A stretch of DNA of 64,000 nt, from the NCBI RefSeq assembly GCF_026226775.1, contig NZ_JAKKOD010000001.1, positions 1,490,001 through 1,554,000 on the forward strand, written 5' to 3'. Made by a program: the position numbers and the translations under genes. The notes under the pieces are model-generated. The model saw only the letters and a program-made list of their open reading frames with translations, had not been told where the DNA came from and ran no database searches. The DNA is from Avibacterium sp. 21-586 (GTDB lineage: Bacteria > Pseudomonadota > Gammaproteobacteria > Enterobacterales > Pasteurellaceae). Each line of letters opens with the position of its first letter. Within the stretch, counting starts at the first letter, position 1. Below, piece after piece: positions 51,117 to 61,019 of the stretch.

Positions 51117-52547
51117 GTGAAAGAATTTCAAAAACGAGTAAGGCAAACTGTGCCAGAAATGCGCCGCGTGAAACAAATTCATTTTGTTGGTATTGGCGGT
51201 GCGGGAATGGGCGGTATCGCGGAAGTCTTGTTGAATGAAGGTTACCAAGTAACAGGATCGGATATTGCGGAAAATGCAGTAACGCAACGCTTAAGTGCGT
51301 TAGGCGCAAAAATTTATTTTTCTCACCAAGCTGCCAATGTTGATGGCGCGAGTGTGGTGGTGGTATCCAGCGCCATTAAAGATGATAACGTAGAAGTGGT
51401 GGAAGCACACAATAATCGTATTCCCGTGATTCAACGAGCACAAATGTTAGCGGAGATTATGCGATTCCGTCACGGTATTGCCATTGCAGGGACACACGGT
51501 AAAACTACGACAACTGCTATGATTTCAATGGTTTATGCGCAGGCAGGGCTTGATCCGACTTTTGTTAATGGCGGATTAGTGAAATCAGCAGGCACAAATG
51601 CCCATTTAGGTGCAAGCCGTTATTTAATCGCCGAAGCAGACGAAAGCGATGCATCTTTTTTACACTTACAGCCAATGGTTTCAGTGGTTACCAATATTGA
51701 GCCTGACCATATGGAAACCTATCACGGTGATTTTGAAGAAATGAAGCAAACCTATGTGAATTTCTTGCATAATTTACCGTTTTATGGCTTAGCGGTAATG
51801 TGTGCAGACGATCCCGTGCTACTTGAGTTGATTCCAAAAGTTGGACGTCAAGTGATCACTTATGGCTTTAGCGAAAATGCGGATTATCGTATTGAAGATT
51901 ATCAGCAAACCGGCTTTCAAGGGCATTACACCGTGGTTACCCCACAAGGTGAGCGCGTCAATGTCTTGCTTAATGTACCGGGTAAGCATAATGCATTAAA
52001 TGCAACCGCAGCCTTTGCCGTGGCGAAAGAAGAAGGCATTGGCAATGAAGCCATTTTAGCCGCATTAGCGGATTTCCAAGGCGCAGGACGCCGTTTTGAT
52101 CAGCTTGGCCAATTTATTCGTCCAAATGGAAAAGTGATGTTAGTGGACGATTATGGGCATCACCCAACAGAAGTGGGCGTAACCATCGAAGCGGCGAAAA
52201 AAGGCTGGGAAAATAAGCGAATAGTGATGATTTTCCAACCGCACCGTTATTCTCGTACCCGTGATCTGTTTGATGATTTCGTGCAAGTGCTATCCCAAGT
52301 TGATGTGCTATTAATGCTGGATGTGTATGCCGCAGGTGAAGCGCCAATAGCTGGGGCGGATAGCCGTTCGTTATGTCGTTCTATTCGTAATTTAGGCAAA
52401 GTTGATCCGATTTTTGTGGCTGAACAAGAAAGTCTTGCGGAAATTTTGGATCAAGTGATTCAAGACGGTGATTTAATTTTGGCGCAAGGTGCTGGCAATG
52501 TGAGTAAACTATCCCGTCAATTAGCAGAAAGTTGGACAGAAAATTAA
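51117..52547 (+). CDS. murC: UDP-MurNAc L-alanine ligase MurC
   Basis: 476 residues. First amino-acid ligase of the pathway. [21 protein letters not shown] loop [13 protein letters not shown], and [14 protein letters not shown] are typical. Start is GTG 51117 after AAAGGCGG. Lies 32 nt after murG and 11 nt before ddlB. Confidence 0.96.
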   Translation: MKEFQKRVRQTVPEMRRVKQIHFVGIGGAGMGGIAEVLLNEGYQVTGSDIAENAVTQRLSALGAKIYFSHQAANVDGASVVVVSSAIKDDNVEVVEAHNNRIPVIQRAQMLAEIMRFRHGIAIAGTHGKTTTTAMISMVYAQAGLDPTFVNGGLVKSAGTNAHLGASRYLIAEADESDASFLHLQPMVSVVTNIEPDHMETYHGDFEEMKQTYVNFLHNLPFYGLAVMCADDPVLLELIPKVGRQVITYGFSENADYRIEDYQQTGFQGHYTVVTPQGERVNVLLNVPGKHNALNATAAFAVAKEEGIGNEAILAALADFQGAGRRFDQLGQFIRPNGKVMLVDDYGHHPTEVGVTIEAAKKGWENKRIVMIFQPHRYSRTRDLFDDFVQVLSQVDVLLMLDVYAAGEAPIAGADSRSLCRSIRNLGKVDPIFVAEQESLAEILDQVIQDGDLILAQGAGNVSKLSRQLAESWTEN

Positions 52548-52558
52548 TTGGACGCAGT

Positions 52559-53485
52559 ATGAAAAAAACATTAAAACAAGAAAAAATTGCTGTATTACTT
52601 GGTGGAACTTCCGCAGAGCGTGAGGTTTCACTTAATTCTGGTGAAGCCGTGCTTAATGCGTTAAAAAGCCTTGGCTATGACGCTCACCCCATTGATCCGA
52701 AAACCTTTCCAGTCGCAGAGTTAAAGCAACAGGGCTTTGATAGAGTATTCAATATTCTGCATGGACGTGGTGGGGAAGACGGTACAATGCAAGGCTTGCT
52801 TGAACAAATTGGCATTCCTTACACAGGTTGTGGCGTAATGGCCTCTGCTTTAACAATGGATAAAATGCGTACTAAAATGTTGTGGAAAGCTTTTGGCTTG
52901 CCAGTGGCCAATATGGAAGTGGTCACTAAAGACAGCTTTGCCGAATTTGATCCGCAAGCGGTTGTGGAAAAATTAGGTTTGCCATTAATGGTAAAACCTT
53001 CTTTAGAGGGTTCTAGTGTAGGCTTGAAAAAAGTAAAACAGCTTGATGAATTAAAAAGTGCGGTGCAATTTGCTTTAGGTTTTGATGATACCATTCTTAT
53101 TGAAGAATGGCTTGCAGGTGATGAATTTACTGTGCCTGTTTTAGATAATGAAGTGTTACCTTCAATTAAAATCGTGCCTGAAGGCGAGTTTTATGATTAT
53201 GAAGCGAAATACGTTTCTGATAATACACAATATTTTTGTCCAGCAGGTTTAACTGAGGAGCGTGAGCAAGAATTGCGTCAATTAGTGAAACGTGCTTATG
53301 ATGCAGTAGGTTGCCGAGGTTGGAGCCGTATTGACGTGATGATGGATGGTGAAGGACAATTCCGCTTAGTGGAAGTGAATACGAATCCAGGAATGACCAG
53401 CCATAGTTTATTCCCAAAATCAGCATCGACGGTGGGCTATTCTTTTGAACAGCTTGTAGAGAAAATTTTGGAGCTAAGTATTTAA
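52559..53485 (+). CDS. ddlB: D-alanine-D-alanine ligase DdlB
   Basis: 308 residues, ATP-grasp. Makes the D-Ala-D-Ala that MurF uses. [29 protein letters not shown] and [19 protein letters not shown] are seen. ATG 52559 is chosen over an upstream in-frame start within murC. It shares one base with ftsQ. One uptake signal is inside the gene. Confidence 0.96.
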   Translation: MKKTLKQEKIAVLLGGTSAEREVSLNSGEAVLNALKSLGYDAHPIDPKTFPVAELKQQGFDRVFNILHGRGGEDGTMQGLLEQIGIPYTGCGVMASALTMDKMRTKMLWKAFGLPVANMEVVTKDSFAEFDPQAVVEKLGLPLMVKPSLEGSSVGLKKVKQLDELKSAVQFALGFDDTILIEEWLAGDEFTVPVLDNEVLPSIKIVPEGEFYDYEAKYVSDNTQYFCPAGLTEEREQELRQLVKRAYDAVGCRGWSRIDVMMDGEGQFRLVEVNTNPGMTSHSLFPKSASTVGYSFEQLVEKILELSI

Positions 53486-54249
53486 TGGGTCTGTGGCATA
53501 AAGCAACGCAAAGTGTCAGAAGTGGAAGGCAAAAATCACGCATTTTTGTGCCAGTGAAATTGCTTATTGTGTTACTATGCTTGGGGGTATTTTTTTATGC
53601 TTACTCCAACTGGCAAAACTGGTTAGAGAAACTGGATGAGCGCCCTATTAGTGGCTTTAATTTAGTCGGCTCACCTACTTTTACTACTGATTCTGACGTG
53701 CGGGAAATTATTTCAGGAATGGCCGATTTGAAAGGATTCTGGGGGCAAGATATCAGTTTAGTGAAAGAACAAATATTGACCATACCTTGGGTTTCGCAAG
53801 CAATTGTGAGAAAAATTTGGCCTGATCGTCTAAGCATTTTATTAAACGAATACACACCAGTAGCAATTTGGAACCACAATGAGTTCGTATCACCAGAAGG
53901 CGTTGTGTTTAAATTGCCAATGGATAGATTAGGTGATAGAGATTTGCCTCGTTTAGCAGGGCCTGATTATAAGAGTTTGGTTGTCTTAGAGGCTTGGAAG
54001 AAAATTTATAATGAATTAAAAGCCAAAAATTTAGTATTAAAATCATTGAGTATTGATGAGCGAGAAGCGTGGCAGTTAGAACTTGAAAATGGCGTGATCT
54101 TAAAACTAGGACGAGGTGAGTGGAAAGCGAAAATCGATCGTTTTGTAACTATTTATCCTGAAATTGAAGTGCCAGAAAATAAGCGGTTAGCGTATGTCGA
54201 TTTACGATATAAAGTAGGTGCGGCTGTCGGATTAGTGGATAAAGAATAA
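53485..54249 (+). CDS. ftsQ: Cell division protein FtsQ
   Basis: 254 residues, bitopic. Cytoplasmic N-terminus, membrane helix at about 23-45 (PVKLLIVLLCLGVFFYAY), POTRA domain (about 55-125) and beta domain. Forms the FtsQLB complex that regulates FtsWI. Start overlaps the ddlB TAA by one base, so it is coupled. Confidence 0.93.
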   Translation: MGLWHKATQSVRSGRQKSRIFVPVKLLIVLLCLGVFFYAYSNWQNWLEKLDERPISGFNLVGSPTFTTDSDVREIISGMADLKGFWGQDISLVKEQILTIPWVSQAIVRKIWPDRLSILLNEYTPVAIWNHNEFVSPEGVVFKLPMDRLGDRDLPRLAGPDYKSLVVLEAWKKIYNELKAKNLVLKSLSIDEREAWQLELENGVILKLGRGEWKAKIDRFVTIYPEIEVPENKRLAYVDLRYKVGAAVGLVDKE

Positions 54250-54293
54250 ATCGACAGTATGAATTTTAAACTGATTAGAAAGATGTGAAAAAT

Positions 54294-55571
54294 ATGGCGA
54301 AAATTATTGAATCAAAAACAGTTGTTGGCTTAGAAATTGGAACGTCTAAGGTGGTTGCCGTAGTTGGTGAAGTTTTGCCTGACGGTGTTGTAAATGTACT
54401 TGGGGTAGGAAGTAGTCCATCAAAAGGGATTGATCGGGGCAGTATCACTGATTTAAATGCGGTAATTAAGTCTATCCAACGTGCTGTTGAAGCGGCTGAA
54501 TCAATAGCAGATTGTCAAATTATCAGTGTCACTTTGGCTATTACAGGCGATCATATACAAAGCCTAAATGAAAGTGGTTTTGTTCCGATTGCAGATGGTG
54601 AAGTGACTCAAGAAGAAATTGATTCTGCAATGCATACCGCAAGCTCAGTAAAAATAGGTGAGGGACTCTCCTTATTACATATTATTCCGCAAGAATATGC
54701 TGTTGATAAGCAAATGAATATTAAAGATCCGCTAGGATTGCAAGGTGTCCGTTTGAAAGCACAGGCCCACTTAATTGCGTGTCATCAAGATTGGTTGAAC
54801 AACTTAAAAAAAGCCGTAGAGCGTTGTAAATTAAAAGTAGAAAAAATTGTTTATTCTGGTGTTGCATCAGGTTGTTCTGTACTTACTGAAGATGAAAAAG
54901 ATTTAGGCGTATGTTTAATTGATTTTGGTGCAGGCACAATCGACATCGTGGTTTATACCAATGGTGCATTACGTTTTAGTAAAGTGATTCCTTATGCGGG
55001 AAATCGAGTTACAGATGATATTGCTTATGCTTGTGAAACGTCAAGAGCAGAAGCTGAACGGGTTAAAGTTAATTATGGTAGTGCTTATAATCCACCGTCT
55101 AGTCATGCAGAAAAGCGTATTGAGGTAGCTGGTATTGGTGGAAGGACGCCTAGAGTATTGAGTAAACAACAATTATCCATTGTTACAGCTGCACGTTATG
55201 AAGAATTGTTAAGACTGGTTCGCGAAGAACTCAATCAATTACAGTATGAATTAGAAAATAAGCAAATGAAATTTGAGTTAATCGCAGGCGTAGTAATTAC
55301 AGGCGGAGGTGCACAAATTGAAGATTTGAAACAATGTGCAGAAAAAGTCTTTGGTACCCCTGTTCGTGTTGGACATCCTCTTAATATTACGGGATTAACA
55401 GACTATGTAAGCAAACCTCAATATTCTACAGTAGTTGGATTATTGCAATATAATCATAATGATGAAGATGAAAGTCCACTTAATGATCAAGATGGTCCAG
55501 AAGAAGGCTTTTTTACTACCACATGGTCTGGCTTTAAAAAATTCATTAATAAAGTGAAGTCAGAGTTTTAA
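54294..55571 (+). CDS. ftsA: Cell division protein FtsA
   Basis: 425 residues, actin-like ATPase that ties FtsZ to the membrane. [37 protein letters not shown] and [15 protein letters not shown] are the phosphate and adenosine motifs; the tail ending [12 protein letters not shown] is the amphipathic membrane-targeting helix. ATG 54294 gives the Haemophilus-like MAKI start; the Shine-Dalgarno is weak. Confidence 0.95.
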   Translation: MAKIIESKTVVGLEIGTSKVVAVVGEVLPDGVVNVLGVGSSPSKGIDRGSITDLNAVIKSIQRAVEAAESIADCQIISVTLAITGDHIQSLNESGFVPIADGEVTQEEIDSAMHTASSVKIGEGLSLLHIIPQEYAVDKQMNIKDPLGLQGVRLKAQAHLIACHQDWLNNLKKAVERCKLKVEKIVYSGVASGCSVLTEDEKDLGVCLIDFGAGTIDIVVYTNGALRFSKVIPYAGNRVTDDIAYACETSRAEAERVKVNYGSAYNPPSSHAEKRIEVAGIGGRTPRVLSKQQLSIVTAARYEELLRLVREELNQLQYELENKQMKFELIAGVVITGGGAQIEDLKQCAEKVFGTPVRVGHPLNITGLTDYVSKPQYSTVVGLLQYNHNDEDESPLNDQDGPEEGFFTTTWSGFKKFINKVKSEF

Positions 55572-55854
55572 ATTTAGTGTCCACATTAGTGGCAGTTAAT
55601 GATGTGGCAGTGAAAATAATAGGACGATATTGTAGTCATGAGATTGGCATTTGGTTTAAATAAAAAGCTTTTTTGCCTTTAAAATAAGAATTTAATGACA
55701 AATCTCAGGTTTCTCATCTTTTTTTGTCATTATTCAGAAATTTTATTAATAAAGTGCGGTCTAAATTTTGAGAATTTCTATTTTTCATCTACAATAAGAG
55801 CAATTTAGGTTTTAATTTTGTGCTAAGAGCAATAAGCACGGACGGAGAATGAGT
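55572..55854. other. Long ftsA-ftsZ intergenic region with its own promoter and hairpins
   Basis: 283 bp without a gene, unusually long for this pair. It contains a dyad (CCACAT at 55581-55586 pairing with ATGTGG at 55600-55605 in part), an uptake signal (55752-55760), and a candidate promoter (TTGAGA 55768-55773, 16 bp, TACAAT 55790-55795). So ftsZ may be transcribed separately from ftsQA. Confidence 0.55.
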
Positions 55855-57150
55855 ATGTTTGAACCAGTGGAGTATGATGTTAGTGATGTTGGCGGAGCCA
55901 CGATAAAGGTTATTGGCGTTGGTGGTGCAGGTGGAAATGCAATTAATTATATGATTGAGAATATGATTAATTATAATGGCGAAGCGAATAATGCTCCATT
56001 TGGAGATAATATCTTAAATTTCCCAGAAGTAGATGATGGGTCCCATGGCCGAGTTATTTTTTATGCTGTAAATACGGACGCAAAAGATTTGCGTCAAAGT
56101 AAAGCTCAACATACTATTCAAATCGGCGAAAAGATTACAAAAGGATTAGGAGCTGGTGCTAATCCTAATATTGGCCGTCAAGCAGCAGAAGAAGATCAAG
56201 ATGCTATTCGTTCAATGCTTGAAGGTGCTGATATGGTCTTTATTGCTGCAGGTATGGGGGGCGGCACAGGAACAGGTGCATCTCCAGTTATCGCTCAAAT
56301 TGCAAAAGAATTGGGGATTTTGACTGTTGCAGTAGTAACTAAACCTTTTGCTTTTGAAAGAGGTAGAAGAATTCAATTTGCTGAAATTGGAATCAATGAA
56401 TTATCTAAACACGTTGATTCTTTAATCGTTATTCCTAATGAAAACTTAGTTCGTGTGTGTGGTAAAAATATCACTTTACAGTCAGCTTTTGCTGCGGCAA
56501 ATGATGTATTACGTAATGCGGTAATGGGAATTTCTGATATGATCACCAGCCCTGGACTAATCGCAGTGGATTTTGCAGATGTTAGAACTGTTATGTTAGG
56601 AATGGGAAGAGCGATGATGGGATCAGGCGTTACTGAAGGTGAAGCTGGTAGTGGCCGAGCTGAAAAAGCTGCTCAAGAAGCAATTGCAAGCCCATTGCTA
56701 GAAGATGTTGATCTGTCTGGTGCGAAAGGTATTATTGTGAATGTTACCTCTGGATTTGATTTAACTTTAGATGAATTTACCATTATCGGTAATACAGTAG
56801 GAAGCTTTGCTGATGATGAAGCTACAGTAGTTATCGGTACAGCTTTAATGCCAGAGATGACGAATGAAATTAGAGTAACTGTTGTTGCTACAGGATTAGG
56901 TAGTAATCATAGTTCTCAAAATATGCGATTTGCGCCTAAAATTCCGTTAGAAGATCCTTCTTATGTTAAACCAGAGACTCTGCGAAATATCAAACAAGAT
57001 GAACGCCTACAATCTGGAGCAAATGTTTATGATCCATCGGAAGAAAGTAAAACTGAGCTAGAACGTCCAACAGATTTAAGTAACAAAAATATTAATATTT
57101 TTGATACACCGAGCTATATTCGTAATAAAGAGCAAGATAATAAGCAATAA
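55855..57150 (+). CDS. ftsZ: Cell division GTPase FtsZ
   Basis: 431 residues, tubulin-like. GTP signature [14 protein letters not shown]7-loop region and NVDFADVRT-type block ([12 protein letters not shown]) are present. The C-terminal conserved peptide [13 protein letters not shown] binds FtsA/ZipA. The start is taken as ATG 55855 (MFEPVEY, as E. coli MFEPMEL), with GGAGA 7 nt before; an ATG two codons earlier is too close to the Shine-Dalgarno. An about 26-residue insertion relative to E. coli lies at about residues 38-64, between the first helix and the second strand. Confidence 0.96.
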   Translation: MFEPVEYDVSDVGGATIKVIGVGGAGGNAINYMIENMINYNGEANNAPFGDNILNFPEVDDGSHGRVIFYAVNTDAKDLRQSKAQHTIQIGEKITKGLGAGANPNIGRQAAEEDQDAIRSMLEGADMVFIAAGMGGGTGTGASPVIAQIAKELGILTVAVVTKPFAFERGRRIQFAEIGINELSKHVDSLIVIPNENLVRVCGKNITLQSAFAAANDVLRNAVMGISDMITSPGLIAVDFADVRTVMLGMGRAMMGSGVTEGEAGSGRAEKAAQEAIASPLLEDVDLSGAKGIIVNVTSGFDLTLDEFTIIGNTVGSFADDEATVVIGTALMPEMTNEIRVTVVATGLGSNHSSQNMRFAPKIPLEDPSYVKPETLRNIKQDERLQSGANVYDPSEESKTELERPTDLSNKNINIFDTPSYIRNKEQDNKQ

Positions 57151-57184
57151 ATCTGATTGTTATACAGTAGATTTAGGATAGATT

Positions 57185-58102
57185 ATGATTAAACAAAGAA
57201 CTTTAAAACAGAGTATCAAAGTAACAGGTATCGGTTTACATAGCGGAAATAAAGTGACACTTACTTTGCGTCCTGCTATGGCGAATACTGGGGTGATTTA
57301 TTGTCGTACGGATTTAAACCCACCAGTAACTTTCCCTGCCAATGCGAATGCTGTACGTGATACAATGCTGTGTACTTGTTTGATAAATGAAGAAGGTATT
57401 CGTATTTCAACCGTAGAACATTTGAATGCAGCCTTAGCTGGCTTAGGCATTGATAATGTGATTATTGAAGTGGATGCGCCAGAAATTCCGATTATGGACG
57501 GTAGCGCGAGCCCATTCATTTATCTTTTATTAGATGCAGGCATTGAAGAACAAAATGCAGCGAAAAAATTTATTCGCGTGAAAAAGCCAATTCGTGTGGA
57601 AGATGGTGATAAATGGGCTGAATTTAAACCTTACAATGGTTTCCGTTTGGATTTTACTATTGATTTTAATCATCCGGCGATTGGTAACAATGTACGTAAT
57701 TATGTGATGGATTTCTCAGCTCAAGCGTTCGTGCAACAAATCAGCCGAGCAAGAACTTTTGGCTTTATGAAGGATATTGAATATTTACAATCACAGGGCT
57801 TGGCATTGGGCGGTAGCTTAGATAATGCGATTGTGCTTGATGATTATCGTATTTTAAATGAAGATGGCTTACGTTTTAAAGATGAGCTAGTTCGTCATAA
57901 AATGCTTGATGCGATTGGTGATTTATATATGTGTGGCTATAACATCATCGGTGATTTCAAAGCTTATAAATCAGGACACGGTTTAAATAACAAGTTATTA
58001 AGAGCCTTGCTTGAGAGTCAAGATGCGTGGGAATTTGTTACCTTTGAGGATAAACAAAGTGTGCCACAAGGCTATTTATCGCCTGCTCAAGTACTTATTT
58101 AA
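57185..58102 (+). CDS. lpxC: UDP-3-O-acyl-N-acetylglucosamine deacetylase LpxC
   Basis: 305 residues. Zinc deacetylase, the committed step of lipid A synthesis. Metal ligands His79 (TVEHLNAAL), His238 and Asp242 ([10 protein letters not shown]) fit family numbering. Full length. Follows ftsZ, as in E. coli, and ends at a strong terminator. Confidence 0.97.
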   Translation: MIKQRTLKQSIKVTGIGLHSGNKVTLTLRPAMANTGVIYCRTDLNPPVTFPANANAVRDTMLCTCLINEEGIRISTVEHLNAALAGLGIDNVIIEVDAPEIPIMDGSASPFIYLLLDAGIEEQNAAKKFIRVKKPIRVEDGDKWAEFKPYNGFRLDFTIDFNHPAIGNNVRNYVMDFSAQAFVQQISRARTFGFMKDIEYLQSQGLALGGSLDNAIVLDDYRILNEDGLRFKDELVRHKMLDAIGDLYMCGYNIIGDFKAYKSGHGLNNKLLRALLESQDAWEFVTFEDKQSVPQGYLSPAQVLI

Positions 58103-58124
58103 TTGAATGTGGATAAATTAATAT

Positions 58125-58160
58125 AAAAAAAGGTTAATTCTGTTGAATTAACCTTTTTTT
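58125..58160. terminator. Terminator of the dcw-lpxC transcript
   Basis: AAAAGGTTAATTC and GAATTAACCTTTT with a TGTT loop, flanked by A and T runs. A strong bidirectional hairpin 20 bp after lpxC. Confidence 0.9.
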
Positions 58161-58271
58161 ATGTGATCAGTTTACATATATAGTAAACAATACGTTGAAA
58201 AATAGTGTAGTGGTACACTAATTTTACAGTCCTAGATAGGTGGTAAACTATCACAAAAAGAGGACACTAAA

Positions 58272-58577
58272 ATGAGAAGAACATTTAGCCCAGATTACAA
58301 AGTGGCCGCAGTAAAATTAGTCACCGAGCAAGGTTACTCTATTGCCCAAGCCTGTTTAGAATTAGGCATAGGCGAAACAGCCCTGCGTCGTTGGATAAAA
58401 CAAGTCCAAGCAGAAAAACAAGGCTATGTATTACCAGGAACTAAGCCACTTTCACCCGAGCAACAACGGATACGAGAGCTTGAGCGACGCATTAAAATAC
58501 TTGAAGAGGATAAAGAAATCCTAAAAAAGGCTACAGTGATTTTCATGTCACTCGAGCGCAACGCTATCAAGCGGTGA
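58272..58577 (+). CDS. IS3-family transposase OrfA
   Basis: 101 residues with an N-terminal helix-turn-helix (MRRTFSPDYKVAAVKLVTEQ, IAQACLELGIGETALRRWIKQ) and a leucine-zipper-like coil (about 65-85). The slippery heptamer A-AAA-AAG at 58523-58529 is in the right frame for -1 frameshifting to join OrfB, giving ...LKKG-YSDFHVTRAQRYQAV at the fusion. Confidence 0.9.
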   Translation: MRRTFSPDYKVAAVKLVTEQGYSIAQACLELGIGETALRRWIKQVQAEKQGYVLPGTKPLSPEQQRIRELERRIKILEEDKEILKKATVIFMSLERNAIKR

Positions 58578-59414
58578 AGACATTAAAATCATATGGAATA
58601 AAACGTGTTTGTGCTCTATTTTCTCTTTCAGAACGAGCTTATTATGCTCAGAGAAAGCAAAAAGCTAAGCCCAATAAGCATTTAGGCTTGGCGGTAGAGA
58701 TAAAGGCGTTATTTGATGAAAGTCGGGGTTCAGCAGGAAAGCGGACTTTAAAGGTGAGATTAAAAAGTAAGGGGATTGAGGTAGGATTAGCCTTAATTCG
58801 AAAGCTGATGAAACAACAGGGATTGGTCAGTAAACAGCCACAAAAACGTTGGCGTCAAGGTACATTAGAGAAAGCGTCCACATTGTTTCATAATGTGTTA
58901 AATCGGCAATTTAATCCAACCTCAGAGACAACGGTATTATGTGGTGATACAACTTATCTAAAGGTACAGGGGGAGTGGCATTATTTGGCAGTGGTAATGA
59001 ATTTAGCGCACCGTCAAGTAGTAGGTTGGCGATTACAGAAACAGCATGATTCAATGTTAGTGGTTGGCGCCTTAAATCATGCAATGCTAACAACGGAGAG
59101 AACGAGGGATGTTGTTTCACTCAGACCAAGGCAGTATTTATGGGAGTGAGTTGTTTATACAATGTGTGAAACAGCATGGTTTGATACAAAGTATGAGTCG
59201 CCGAGGAAATTGTTGGGATAATGCGCCGCTGGAACGTTGGTTTAGAAGTTTTAAATATGAATGGATGTTAAAGGGCGGTTATTCTTCCTTAGATGAAGCT
59301 AAGGAAGATATTAAACGTTATGTGTTTTACTATAACAGGGTGAGACCGCATAGCTATAATCAAGGATTACCGCCAATTTTAGCGAAAAAAACCTATCAGG
59401 GACTGCTAATTTAG
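58574..59414 (+). pseudogene. IS3-family transposase OrfB, broken by a 1-base insertion
   Basis: DDE integrase. First Asp is in CGDTTYLKVQGEW, second in LFHSDQGSIYGSE, Glu in NCWDNAPLERWFRSFKYEW, so all catalytic residues exist. The frame shifts by +1 near 59106-59108: AGGGATG where AGGATG would join LTTERTR to MLFHSDQGS. The first part would end at 59149 and the second continues to 59414. As sequenced, no full OrfAB could be made; a sequencing indel in the GGG run is possible. Confidence 0.85.
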
Positions 59415-59429
59415 TGGATCACTACATAG

Positions 59430-59653
59430 TGTTGAAACCTTTTATCGTACTAGACATTAGTTTACGCTACTTATATCGCTAATTACGTTATTAGTATTTA
59501 TGGCAAAATCTAGATGGATAGACTACTTGGTAGAGATTATGTTTAGCTAAAAAAGAAGTCGGGGGGATAAATCTGACAGCCATCAAAATTTAAAATCGAA
59601 AACTGTCAGATTATGGTTTTGTTCTTATAGACTTTTGGGGGTTAAATAAGAAA
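59430..59653. other. Gap between the IS element and fabB
   Basis: 224 bp with no recognised gene. It contains a 9-bp inverted repeat ATCTGACAG (59571-59579) / CTGTCAGAT (59603-59611). This may be a weak terminator for fabB, or an old mobile-element scar. Confidence 0.5.
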
Positions 59654-60874
59654 TTATTTTGTATAGCGTCTAAACACTAATGTTGCATTTGTACCACCAA
59701 AACCAAAGCTGTTTGACATTACGGTATTTAAGCCTGCTTTTTCTTTCGTTTCAGTAACGATATTCATTCCTTCCGCTTGTGGATCGAGGGTCTCGATGTT
59801 AATGCTTGGGGCAATGAAATCGTTGTCCAACATTAATAAGGTATAAATGGCTTCGTGTGCGCCAGCCGCACCTAATGAGTGGCCTGTCATTGATTTGGTT
59901 GATGAAATGGCTGGTTTTTCATCACCAAAAACATTTTTGATCGCGCCCAATTCTTTCACATCCCCCACTGGTGTTGACGTGCCGTGTACATTGATGTAGT
60001 CGATAGGGGTATCTACCGTTGCCATTGCTTGTTTCATACAACGTTCTGCGCCTTCACCGCTTGGGGCAACCATATCATAACCGTCAGAGGTTGCACCATA
60101 GCCCACGATTTCTGCATAGATTTTTGCACCACGAGCAAGGGCGTGTTCTAATTCTTCCACCACGACCACAGCGCCACCTCCGGCAATCACAAAACCATCA
60201 CGGTTTGCATCATAAGCACGCGAAGCTTTTTCTGGCGTATCGTTATATTTGGTAGAAACTGCACCCATTGCGTCAAATTCTGTAGCACATTCCCAGGATA
60301 ATTCTTCGGCACCACCTGCAAAAACAATATCTTGCTTGCCTAGTTGGATTAATTCTAAAGCGTGGCCGATACAATGGGCTGAAGTGGCACAAGCAGAGCT
60401 GATACTATAGTTTACGCCACGAATTTTATAAGGCGTGGCCAAACAAGCCGACACGCTTGATGCCATTGTTTTGGTTACGGCATAAGGTCCAACGGCTTTC
60501 ACACCACGCGGACCACGCACCGCATCACAAGCGATAAGCTGATTGCGTGCAGAACCTGTTCCTGCGCCGATCACTAAACCAGTGCGATCGTTAGATACTT
60601 GTTCTTCTGTTAGACCTGCATCTTCAATTGCTTCTTTCATTGAAAGATAGGCATAAGCTGCTGCATCGCCCATAAAGCGATAAACTTTACGATCAATCAA
60701 TTCTGAAGGTGTAATTTTGAGCGTACCTGCGATATGGCTACGCATACCCATTTCCACAAATTCAGGCACTAATTCAATGCCTGATTTACCCGCTTTTAAT
60801 GAAGCTAATACTTCTTCTTTATTGTTACCAATACTGGAAATGACACCGAAACCAGTAATCACCGCTCTTCTCAT
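59654..60874 (-). CDS. fabB: 3-oxoacyl-ACP synthase I (FabB)
   Basis: 406 residues. Condensing enzyme for fatty acid chains, needed for unsaturated ones. Active-site Cys162 in [13 protein letters not shown], and the two His in [10 protein letters not shown] and [16 protein letters not shown] rather than KAS II is inferred from length and similarity to E. coli FabB. AAAGGAAT precedes the ATG. Divergent from mnmC. Confidence 0.94.
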   Translation of the reverse strand: MRRAVITGFGVISSIGNNKEEVLASLKAGKSGIELVPEFVEMGMRSHIAGTLKITPSELIDRKVYRFMGDAAAYAYLSMKEAIEDAGLTEEQVSNDRTGLVIGAGTGSARNQLIACDAVRGPRGVKAVGPYAVTKTMASSVSACLATPYKIRGVNYSISSACATSAHCIGHALELIQLGKQDIVFAGGAEELSWECATEFDAMGAVSTKYNDTPEKASRAYDANRDGFVIAGGGAVVVVEELEHALARGAKIYAEIVGYGATSDGYDMVAPSGEGAERCMKQAMATVDTPIDYINVHGTSTPVGDVKELGAIKNVFGDEKPAISSTKSMTGHSLGAAGAHEAIYTLLMLDNDFIAPSINIETLDPQAEGMNIVTETKEKAGLNTVMSNSFGFGGTNATLVFRRYTK

Positions 60875-61019
60875 AGATTATTCCTTTTGAGTTGAAAGAG
60901 TAAAAAATACAGTTGATCGCTAACTTACTATGAAATGAAAATATTGCAAGCATTTCTTTGAAGGTTCGACCAATCCCGAAAATTTGGTTATTATAGCAAA
61001 CTCAAGTAGTACAACAAAG

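Larger units (their letters stand above)
58206..59426 (+). mobile_element. IS3-family insertion sequence, 1221 bp
   Basis: The ends are imperfect inverted repeats: left TGTAGTGGTACACTAATTTT and right, read inward, TGTAGTGATCCACTAAATTA; similarity continues about 12 bp further (CAGTCC in both). A 3-bp target duplication TAG flanks it (58203-58205 and 59427-59429). It carries overlapping orfA and orfB with an A6G slippage site, typical of IS3. It lies between the lpxC terminator and fabB. Confidence 0.92.

Noticed and set aside
55581-55605. Terminator directly after ftsA
   Set aside because: A dyad is present, but no T-run follows, so termination cannot be claimed.
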